Below are positions 55,459 to 64,000 of a DNA stretch of 64,000 nt, one piece after another. The notes below the pieces were generated by a model, which was not told the origin of the DNA, did no database searches, and saw only the letters and a list, made by a program, of their open reading frames with translations. Numbering within the stretch: position 1 is the stretch's first letter; each line of letters starts with the position of its first letter. This stretch comes from Cryptomeria japonica (lineage: Eukaryota > Streptophyta > Pinopsida > Cupressales > Cupressaceae): positions 62,001 through 126,000 of the forward strand of contig NW_026728904.1 of the NCBI RefSeq assembly GCF_030272615.1, read 5' to 3'. A program made the position numbers and the translations under genes.

Positions 55459-55900
55459 ATCTTCATTGGCTATGGAGTTTGTGTGAAAGGATACAAACTT
55501 TAGAATCTAGTGATTGGTAAGGTTGTGTATAATAGAAGTGTGATTTTTCATGGGTTGAAGCCTGTCATTAGATCATAATATAGAAAAGAGAGGAGAAGAT
55601 GAGGTTTAAATTCGTCTAGCCAAAGAAGAATCTCTAGAGATACCTAAAGATGAGGAGAGTTCAATCAGTTCAAGTACTTATGAAGAAGAACATGATGATG
55701 AGCCTCTTGCGGAACCTCAAGAAGCCTCAACACCAGAGTTGAGAAGATCTACTCGAGAGAGGCAGAAACCTAATAGGTATACACCTAATAAGTACAGTCA
55801 CTCTATGTTGAATGTTAATTGTTCTCATGCTTTACTTGCAGATACTAATGAGCCTAGGACTATCAAAGAACCAATTGAAATGCGTGATTCACATTTCTAG
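55459..55900 (+). pseudogene. Linker between Copia integrase and RT
   Basis: Integrase C-terminal sequence continues ('FIGYGVCVKGYKL') with stops and frame changes, then an acidic, Ser-rich linker with the usual 'RRSTRERQKPNRY'-like end near 55745-55785. It carries no enzymatic domain. Confidence 0.6.
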
Positions 55901-57432
55901 TTGGAAGCCATGAATGATGAAATGCCATCATTGGATAAAAATGGAACTTGGGATTTGGTGCCATTGCCTAAAGGTAGAAAGCCTGTAGGTTGCAAGTGGG
56001 TGTTTAGAAAGAAGTATGGTCCAGATGACAAAATTGATAAGTACAAAGCAAGCCTGGTTGCAAAGGGGTATTTGCAAAAAGAAGGTATTGACTATGGGGA
56101 AATCTTCTCTCTTGTAGCTATGATGATATCTATCAGATTTCTCTTGTCACTTGCAGCAGCATATGATTGGGAGATTAAGAAGATGGATGTGAAGATGACA
56201 TTTCTTCATGGTGATCTTGAAGAAGAAATTTATATGTCCAGCCTGAGCACTTTGTGGAAAAAGGTAAAGAACATCTGGTATGCCAACTCAAGAAGTCTCT
56301 GTATGGTTTGAAACAGTCTCTCAGAATGTGGTATCAAAAGTATGATACATTTGTTTTGTCCTTGGGATTTGTGAGATCAAAGGTTGATCATTGTATTTAC
56401 TATAAAACTAATGTTGATAGGTTTCTTATCATAGCTTTGTACATAGATGATATGTTGTTCATAGGAAACACAAAAGGTATGATCTCAGATTTAAAATCTC
56501 AGCTTTCTATGAAATTTGAAATGAAGGACTTAGGACCAAAAAATTACATTCTGGGAATGGAGATCAAAAGGGATAGATCTAAGAGGAAACTTTAGATCAG
56601 CTAGAGAAAGTATATAACCAATGTTCTTGACATGTTTCATATGTCTAACTGTAAACCATAGGTTGTTCCCATCTTGTAGGGAACTAAGTTGTCTCTGCTT
56701 GATAGTCTAAAATATCGAAAAGGGATTGAAGACATGAAAAGTGTACCTTATGTAAGTGCTATAGGCAGTCTGATGTATGCTATGGTGTGTACAAGACTAG
56801 ACATTTCCCAACCAATGGGAGTACTTAGCAAGTTTATGTCGAATCTAGGGAAACCGCACTGGGATCTTGTAAAGACAATATATAGATACCTAAAGGGTAC
56901 TTCAGACTTTGCATTGTGTTATCATGGTAATCTGAAGGATTCAAAGAGAACTCTTAGCATTTGTGGTTATATGGATTCTAATTGGGCAAGGGATATTGAT
57001 AGCAGGAGATCCACTAGTGGATATGTTTTTGTCCTAAATGGTGGAGCAATTAGTTGGATGAGCAAGCAGCAAGCTATAGTCGCTTTGTCCACTATAGAGG
57101 CAGAATACATGGCGGCCACAAATGCTTGTCAAGAAGCAGTCTAGCTTATGCGTTTGAGTTCATATATTGGTTTTGATGCAGGGAAGGTTGAAATCTGGAG
57201 TGACAGTCAGAGTGCCATATGTTTGGCAAAGAATCCTACTTTCCATGCTAGATCAAAACATGTTGATGTTTGATATTACTTCATTCGTGACATGGTGGAA
57301 GATGGAAAAGTTTATCTTAACAAGGTAGACACTTTGGAAAATGTTGCAGATGCCTTGACAAAACCAATGAGAATGCACAAGTTCAGGTGGTGTTCAAATT
57401 CTATGGGTCTTGATACCCACATTCCTCTATAA
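55901..57432 (+). pseudogene. Copia reverse transcriptase and RNase H
   Basis: RVT_2 begins 'MEAMNDEMPSLDKNGTWDLV', then 'GCKWVFRKKYGPDDKIDKYK', 'IKKMDVKMTFLHGDLEEEIY' (usually VKTAFL). A frameshift near 56240 leads to 'QLKKSLYGLKQSLRMWY' and the catalytic 'YIDDMLFIG' (YIDD at 56440-56451, normally YVDD). After a stop at about 56594, RNase H reads 'IGSLMYAMVCTRLDISQPMG', 'MDSNWARDIDSRRSTSGYVF', 'ISWMSKQQAIVALSTIEAEY' and, past stops at about 57143 and 57271, 'NVADALTKPMRMHKF' to TAA 57430-57432. Decayed but every domain is present. Confidence 0.92.
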
Positions 57433-57469
57433 TGTCTGAAATGGTAATCAGTCCAGTGAATTCCTCGTC

Positions 57470-57480
57470 AAGTGGGAGTT
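57470..57480 (+). promoter_or_regulatory. Polypurine tract of Copia element
   Basis: AAGTGGGAGTT directly before the 3' LTR. Confidence 0.8.
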
Positions 57481-58718
57481 TGTTGGAAATGTGCCTCTAA
57501 TTCACTTGACATATACAGGTTGATCGGGGTAGCCTACACCGATGGAACAATAGAGTGTTACTTTCTTGTTTGTTGAACACCTTCTGATCGGTATGACTTA
57601 CACCAGTGTCTTCCTTTCTAACGGGATAACTTCGCATTTCATGAAGACTGCATAAGAGTTGTGTCAATGACCCAATGAAGCTATCTTAGGTGGTCTGGGT
57701 TGTCATCAGCTATCGGGTGTTCCTATTAGAAGTTATTCTGATACCCGATGAACCTAACTTAGATGCTCCAAGTTGATATCGGCAATCAGGTCGACATGAT
57801 GAAGGCTATGTCGAAGTCCTGATGAGTCTGCTCTATTTTGTCTCAGAGTGCTTCGCTTATTGGGTATCATCGGACGATTGACAGTACTAGTTTAATTCTA
57901 TTCCAATGACCCAATGGAGTCACCTTCGGTGATCGGGTATCATCGGGTAATCTACTCTACTGATTGAATGCTATGCCAATGACCCGATGGAGTCACCTTC
58001 GGTGATCAGGTATCATTGGGCGATCGGCTCTACCGGTTGAATGCTATGCTAATGACCCGATGGAGTCATCTTCGATGATCGAGTATCATCGGGCAATTGG
58101 ATCTACCTGTTGAAAGCTATATCGATGGCTGATAGAGTGGAGACTGACTATGGATGTGAGATTGAACCAAGATCCAAATAGGTGAACACTCGGACACTAA
58201 GGATGAGACTGTTATTGTATATGAATAGGAACCGACCCAAGTCCCTGATGCATGTGGGATAATTGGTTTTCCATGATTGTAGACCGACAAAGATAGTTTG
58301 ACTTCCCAACCATCTCGTACAGGTGTAACGGTCGACCAGTTTGGTATTAGAAGCCAAATGTGAACCGAATGTAAGGTTATGAGTTACAATAGGTATTGAG
58401 TGATCTGTAATTATTATGTAATCCAAGTGGTGTATGTTACATCTGGAAAGAATGATTGATAGATTGAAAGGAAATCTGTAGACTAAGCTTTATTGTATTT
58501 GACATACTGATAATAAAGTTATTTTCTGTTGGTGGTGGGTTTTTCTCCCGAAAGGGTTTTCCCACGTTAACTTTGTGTGTTCTATCTTTGTGTTGTTTAA
58601 TTGTGTATGCTCATGCTTGTGCCATATTCAGTAAAAGTTATAAATTTGTAAACACTAGTCTATTTTCCCCTGCAAATTGATATTAGGGAAGTGTTTTTCT
58701 ACACTTTCTTTCCTTACA
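57481..58718 (+). repeat. 3' LTR of Copia element
   Basis: TGTTGGAAATG...TTCCTTACA. Aligns with 52111-53308 throughout. It keeps two short segments (near 57727-57750 and 58570-58590) absent from the 5' copy. Confidence 0.92.
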
Positions 58719-59250
58719 GGTTTTGAGTACAGATGGTCAAACCCTACTGACCCTATTTTGCTTCTTCTAGCCAGTATTGGGGTTTAAGCTCTCAAAAGAT
58801 TCACCAGTCAATAAGGAATGAAAGAATGACACTTCTAAGGGTCTAAACCTACCGAAGGGTCTTTCACATGCCTATTTCGACCATCCACCAATCTGTTGTT
58901 CAAGTTTCCTATCTCCTTTTCCTACTGTAGAGGCTTGCCATAGGACCGATGTCAAGCCTAGCGCATCATCTTAGGAATGGAATATGATACCTCTTATCTT
59001 CACAACCACCAGGAATAGTTAATATACATTCCCAATCAACATAATCCTAATTTTTAGATTGATCACATGCAGAGATGTTGATTTGTGCCCCTATTAGCTT
59101 TCAAACCCTTGGTTTGAGGGTTTTACCAATCCAGTGGGATTGAAAATTCTCCTTCTTTCAAGATTGAATGTTTCAAGGCCTTAAATAAACTTGAGATGAT
59201 TGGTAAACCTCTTCTAAAACTTATCAAATACTCAATTCATGCCCACCAAT
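58719..59250 (-). repeat. 5' LTR of antisense gypsy element, outer part
   Basis: Continues the sequence interrupted at 52110 (AGTTT/GGTTT junction). Its outer end is not reached because another Copia LTR begins at 59251. Total LTR length is therefore at least 1,048 bp. Confidence 0.5.
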
Positions 59251-59815
59251 TGTTAGGAATTATGCAAGAACTGGAATTCAAGGAAAATGCAGAAAAAACT
59301 CAATAACCATTTTGTTTGAAGACAAAGATTTTATTCTAAATTACTTCTCCAACTTTTCTAACTGAAATGCATCATTACTCTAGGCTTATATCATTCCAAG
59401 GAACTCCTCCAACTTCCTCAACACATACAAGCAACCAACCAACTGTTGGAGTAACCATATTTGAAAATGTTGCAAGAAAAGTTGCTTGACAACATTTGCA
59501 AATTTTGCAACTTTTGACAACTTTGTACAAATTGATCTTTCCTTCAAACCAAAGGTCAAGAATGAACATACTACATATAGTAGACCCCTAAACATCAAAA
59601 ATACTTATTAAAGGCCCATTCAAGGCCTTTGACCAAATTGACACACTTTGGAGCCTTAGGACTTATTACATTGCATAGGTCTAATCAATAGGCCTTTAGA
59701 AACTCACACATACATTCTGTTCCTAACACAATCATGAATCAAAATGATGTGGACACATGTCCCATGTCCTATTGCTTCTACACCAAACATATCCTAGCAA
59801 AAGAAATATCCAACA
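59251..59815 (-). repeat. 3' LTR of antisense Copia element
   Basis: On the plus strand TGTTAGGAATT...ATATCCAACA, 565 bp with mirrored ends. It abuts a purine tract (minus strand), which fixes its orientation. Confidence 0.8.
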
Positions 59816-60030
59816 ATCACCCCCTTGGCATTGATGGCAACATATGAATGTGAAAAACAATCAATACAAAGAAATAAATCAACACTAGCAATCTCCCCCT
59901 AGGATCATGCACACAAAGATTCCAAGATAAGGCATTTTTTCACATGCTTCTCTCCCCCTTTGACAAAAAATCTAAACACACAAAAATCATACATCTCTCT
60001 CTAAGAAGGATAATCTCTCCCCCTTAGGAT
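59816..60030 (-). repeat. Four polypurine-like tracts
   Basis: Read on the minus strand: AAGGGGGTGAT next to the LTR (59816-59826 region), then TAGGGGGAGATT (about 59892), AAAGGGGGAGAGAAG (about 59952) and AAGGGGGAGAGATT (about 60015). The innermost abuts the LTR and ends the common Copia sequence 'CCATCAATGCCAAGGGGG'. Confidence 0.75.
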
Positions 60031-60139
60031 AAATTCACACACAGACTACTCGAGCTGAGTAGTGACACCTGCTCATCAATCCAGATAAGAAGATAAGACT
60101 TTGAAGTCCACTAGATTGATGCATCTCAATGCATCTAGT

Positions 60140-61640
60140 TCTCATCGGGAGGGGCAGAGAGCCCTAGCTTGTCTTTCAGATATACAAATGTATCTTCAAG
60201 CAAAGGTTTAGTAAAAATATCTACAATCTGATCCTTTGTAGATACATACTCCAATTTGAATTCTTCCTCACTAAATTTCTCCCTCAAAAAATGATACTTA
60301 ATTGATATATATTTTGTTTTAGAATGCAGTACTAGATTCTTAGAAATATTAATAGTACAATTTGAATTATCACAATATGTAATAATAGGCTCCTCATAAA
60401 TAACTCAAATTTCCTTCAGCATCTGCTCCATCCAAAGTACCTAAGTACAATTGCTAGTAGAAGAAATGTATTAAGCTTCTGTAGTAGATAGAGAAATATC
60501 ATCTTGTTTCTTTCTCGCCCAAGAAACCAACTTCTTCCCCAAAAAGAATGCTCCCCCAAAGGTACTCTTCCAGTCATCAACATCACCTACCCAATTGGCA
60601 TCAATATAAGAACATAACATGAAATCATTATTCTTCAGATATCACAAACCATAGTCAATTGTCCCCTTCAAGTATCTGAAAAATATCGCACAAAGACAAA
60701 AAACATGCATAATATCTGGTCTAGTCTAAGTCAAGTATAATAGTCCACCAACCATAGATCTATAAAAGGTTTGATTAAATTTCAGAGATTCATCTTTCTT
60801 AGTCAACTTGCATCCAGTCACCATAGGAGTTCCAATAGGTTTTGAGTGATCTAACCCAAACTTCTTCAACAGTTCCTTCACATAATTAGATTGTAAAATG
60901 AAAATGCCTTTATTAGTCTATGTAATCTGCAACCTAAGAAGAATTTTATCTCAGCTATCATAGACATCTCAAACTCCTTTTTCATACCATCAGCAAACCT
61001 CATACTCAAATAATCATCTCCTCCAAAATTAATGTCATCAACAAAAACTTCAACAATCAAGATGTTATCACCATCAACCTTAAAGTATAAATTACTATCA
61101 TTCATACCTTTATAGAATCCCAACTTCATCAAATACCTGTCCAATCTAGCATACGAAGCTCTAGGGCCTTTTTTAATCCCATATAGTGTTTTCTTCAATC
61201 TACATACCATGTCTCCTTCATTTGATAATAAAAACCCATCTAGTTGCTCAATGTAGACTTGCTCTTCCAAATCACCATTGAAAAAGGCTGACTTGATATC
61301 CATCCGATATACCTTAAAATTCTTATAAGAAGCATATGCAAGAAGCAATATAATAGCTTCAATTCTAGCTATTAGAGAAAAATTCCTCTCATAATCAATT
61401 CCTTTCATTTGTGAAGATCCTTTACAAACCAATCTTGCTTCATTTCTAACCACTCCACCGACTTCATTCAATTTATTTCCAAATACCCATTTTGTATCAA
61501 TCACATTCTTCTCTTTAGGTCTTAGAACAAGTTCTCATGTATTGTTCTTCTCAATTTGATTCAACTCTTCTTCCATAGCTCTTATCCAATTCTCATCTTT
61601 ACAAGCTTCAGCAACATCTTTAGGTTCAATCTTGGAAATC
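60140..61640 (-). pseudogene. Copia RT and RNase H (antisense element)
   Basis: RVT_2 starts near 61620 ('DENWIRAMEEELNQIEKNNT'), then a stop where Trp is usual, 'VIDTKWVFGNKLNEVGG' (61504), 'FKVYRMDIKSAFFNGDLEEQ', 'MVCRLKKTLYGIKKGPRASY' and a catalytic motif FVDD near 61030 ('VEVFVDDINFGG'; usually YVDD). The frame breaks near 60878. RNase H C-terminal sequence reads 'KYISIKYHFLREKFSEEEFK' and 'VSTKDQIVDIFTKPLLEDTF' and ends 'LGLSAPPDEN' at about 60140. Decayed; same Copia order as 55901-57432 but a distinct lineage by sequence. Confidence 0.85.
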
Positions 61641-62060
61641 AAACATATTTCTTCAGCAATAATCCTTCTTCTAGTTATCAAACTTTTTTTTATCCCCAAT
61701 AATATGATTTTCGGAATGATTTAATCTCACATACCTTGGACTATTCTGGTTATTCTGATTCTCAAGTTCTTGAACTTCTTCACCAGCAACAAAAATATTT
61801 GGATTAATTGTCTCTACCAGAGGTTTTTCTTCAGGTTCTCAGTCTGCCCTTGTTTTGAAATGATATCCTGATCGTCAAACTCATATCCACATGCTTTGAT
61901 ATGTTTTCCATGACATTCATCAATTTTCATATTCACACTTTCCACTATCTTCTTCAACCTCTTATTGTAACACTGATAGGCCTTGCTCTTAGTAGAATAA
62001 CCCAAGAATATTCCTTCATCACATCTTGCATCAAAATCAGTGAATCCATGGTCCAAAAAT
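61641..62060 (-). pseudogene. Copia integrase C-terminus and linker (antisense element)
   Basis: 'FDARCDEGIFLGYSTKSKAY' followed by 'QCYNKRLKKIVESVNMKID' (62035-61910) is the segment that follows the Copia integrase core. The linker includes 'RYVRLNHSENHIIGDKK' (near 61730-61680), the usual junction before RVT_2. It is in the same frame as the RT block. Nothing of the core remains upstream. Confidence 0.8.
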
Positions 62061-62155
62061 TTGTTTATTTTTTCTATGGAGTGGTTACCACTTACTTAGA
62101 CATGCAATAGGTATTGAAATGCTAAAAAATAATTCTTGTACATTTTATACATTTA

Positions 62156-62278
62156 GTCTATGCATTATTGTAGTGTTTAAATCATTAAAGCTCCTAGAAA
62201 AAATAAACACTAAGAAATACAAAACCTAATACATATAAAATATAATTTGAAACAAGAGAAACTATGAGAGGGTATGAT
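62156..62278. repeat. Dispersed repeat family A, copy 3, interrupted
   Basis: Matches 22710-22850 ('tctatgcatta', 'gaaaaaataaacactaag', 'aatacatataaaatataatt'), breaks at 62278, and a further piece ('ttggcactatgggg') appears at 63625-63640. Confidence 0.7.
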
Positions 62279-63170
62279 TGTTGAACATTACTAGATTGTT
62301 GACAAGAGGGGGGTGAATCAATATAATAAAACTTGATAATATTCAACTTCTTGCATTATCATTCACCTTATCCATAAAGTGCATGAAGACAAATAAATGA
62401 GTCTACTAAATCAAACACACATGAACACTAGGATTTTTTACATTAAAAAACAATGATGAAAATCAAGCTCAAAATATATATTATAATAGATTATAAAGTT
62501 TTGGGCCAATGGTCAGGGAGCTCACTGCTTCTAAAGATGACTTGTAGGCTAAGGCCAACAATGTTAGAGTGAGATATTAGAGTGAGATATGTAATAGTTT
62601 CTTCAGGACAAGATGCGATTCTTCTAGTATAGAAATATCAAGAAGACTGAACTATAGACAAGCATCTAATAGAATACCAAAACTTTAGTACACATAAAAG
62701 GTAGCCTTCATTTCTACTCTATTACTCATTTGAACCTCTAATATTTAACTTAATATTCTTTTGGCACAACACTCCTACTTGTTATTCTCAATATAATGAT
62801 TATGTCTTTTAAATATCAAACACATCCTCAATAATATTTTGCTAGGTTAGCTTAAAGAGATGTAATGTGTATATTTATAAACATCAGCCTCATAACAATC
62901 TCCAAAGGAAATTTGAAAGAAAAATGAAACATGTGAGAGGTCACGCCATGTTAGTGAACCTTCCAGATACTCCCAAAATAACTTTCATAGAACTGCATGT
63001 TACCACACAAACCAAAACCTCTTAGTTTTTCCTCAAATGCTAATATCAATCATAATTTTCCCAAAATTTAATCCAAAGAACAAAATATAATTATAATTGG
63101 TCAACACAACAATATATGATATTAAATGACTCAAATAAATTATCTAGATGAATCCATCAGTTGACAAGTT
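62279..63170. repeat. LTR-like sequence related to 42773
   Basis: Starts TGTTGAACATTACTAG and has 'aagaggggggtgaatcaat', close to the start of the LTR at 42773 and to the end words of the solo LTR at 26460. It interrupts family A copy 3. No coding region; ends and target duplication not established. Confidence 0.45.
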
Positions 63171-64000
63171 GAGGAATGTAACGCATTCCTCCCTAATATT
63201 TTACTGAAGTATACTAGCAAAACACAGACACAAGCAACTTCTGTTGTAAGCTCCTATCACTTGAAAACTGAGATATATATACATTCAACTGCCTTGAAAC
63301 TACGTAGCCATTTGAAGTATACACGTCATGTACCAGACCAAAAAGGAATAGGACATACTATTCACTAGAATAGTTAGACAATATTGAAACACAACTCAAA
63401 AATGCATAGAACATTGGTAGAGCTTCAAAAACACATCAACTTATCATTATTTATTGTTGCAAACATCTATGAGTGTCTTCCATACATACACACAACTCTT
63501 GTACAAACATACACAAACTTCATAACTCGAAACCTTTCTCGGACCCAACGAATGGTTAGTGTCCCTTCCAGACCAACAAGTTTGACATCAATGCCAACCA
63601 AAACTCATATCTACAAGAATGACCTTGGCACTATGGGGCAAAAATGATAAGATGAGGAATGTAACGCATTCCTCCCTAATATTTTATTGAACTATACTAC
63701 CAAAACACATACACAAGCAACTTCTACTGTAAGCTCCTATCACTTGAAAACTGAGATATGTATACATTCAACTGCCTTGAAACTACGTAGCCATTTGAGG
63801 TATACACGTCATGTACCAGACCAAAAAGGAATAGGACAGACTGTTCACTAGAATAGTTAGACAATATTGAAACACAACTCGGAAATGCATAGAACATTGA
63901 TAGAGCTTCGGAAACACATCAACTTATCATTATTTGTTGTTGCAAACATCTATGAGTGTCTTCCATATATACACAAACTTCATAACTCAAAACCTTTCTC
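63171..64000. repeat. Direct duplication, 483-bp period
   Basis: 'gaggaatgtaacgcattcct' starts at 63171 and again at 63654, and the following 345 bases match almost base for base to the window end, apart from a short deletion near 63967. Each copy opens with a small hairpin (AGGAATG / CATTCCT). The second copy is cut by the window. Confidence 0.9.

Larger units (their letters stand above)
52111..58718 (+). mobile_element. Complete Ty1/Copia LTR retrotransposon
   Basis: 6,608 bp with LTRs at 52111-53308 and 57481-58718, a perfect initiator-tRNA-Met primer site, gag, protease, integrase, RT and RNase H in Copia order, and a polypurine tract. The flanking 5 bp are AGTTT (52106-52110) and GGTTT (58719-58723), a target duplication with one transition. 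It sits inside the LTR of the antisense gypsy element. The LTRs differ in length (1198 and 1238 bp, mainly two deletions in the 5' copy) and at many positions, so it is much older than the Tat element at 804. Confidence 0.93.
59251..62110 (-). mobile_element. Antisense Copia element, truncated at its 5' side
   Basis: Minus-strand Copia copy with a complete 3' LTR, polypurine tract, RNase H, RT and the integrase C-terminal part. The integrase core, protease, gag and 5' LTR are absent, the sequence giving way to repeat family A near 62156. It lies at the far side of the gypsy LTR, so it probably also inserted there. Confidence 0.8.

Noticed and set aside
1-64000. CRISPR arrays, tRNA or rRNA genes, organelle DNA and virus-derived insertions
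   Set aside because: Repeat spacing, sequence and gene content fit nuclear transposable elements only. I saw no tRNA cloverleaf, rRNA core or pararetroviral movement or coat protein signature.

Overview
This window is nuclear DNA from a land plant, most probably a gymnosperm (conifer-like). It is AT-rich, gene-poor and filled with old, decayed, nested transposable elements, and its one host-type gene is a broken plant-specific BAHD acyltransferase. The species is an inference; nothing in the sequence fixes it.

Layout. 1-16456: a gene for an unusual DDE-type transposase on the minus strand (exons between 16456 and 680), split near its 3' end by a complete 12,630-bp Ty3/gypsy element of Tat type (804-13433). 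That element has 765-bp LTRs, 5-bp target duplications, a gag-protease frame fused in frame to scraps of RNase H and integrase (reverse transcriptase is gone), three covarying hairpins after the pol stop, and an antisense ORF with a plant mobile domain. Degenerate arrays with a 20-bp period lie upstream of gag and upstream of the antisense ORF, in the same orientation relative to each gene. 16457-23130: non-coding DNA, a candidate LTR fragment, a LINE 3' end and a dispersed repeat (family A). 23559-27520: a decayed hAT transposase gene holding an 818-bp solo LTR. 28990-38150: unrecognised minus-strand pseudogenes and a three-copy tandem repeat of about 280 bp. 39465-41328: the BAHD acyltransferase pseudogene, with one premature stop and four extra tandem copies of its C-terminal coding segment. 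41480-43100: the 5' part of an antisense Copia element. 46235-46327: a 32-bp-arm hairpin. 47137-59250: an antisense Ty3/gypsy element whose 5' LTR is split by a complete 6,608-bp Copia element (52111-58718). 59251-62110: an antisense, truncated Copia element. 62156-64000: family A again, LTR-like sequence and a 483-bp direct duplication.

No intact protein-coding gene was found. Most decay is by transitions (14 of 15 LTR-LTR differences in the Tat element; Asp/Glu to Asn/Lys at all three integrase catalytic positions of the Copia element), as expected from deamination of methylated cytosine in silenced elements. The items most worth following are the 20-bp-period arrays, the covarying hairpins, the antisense mobile-domain ORF, the split transposase and the exon-duplicated acyltransferase.
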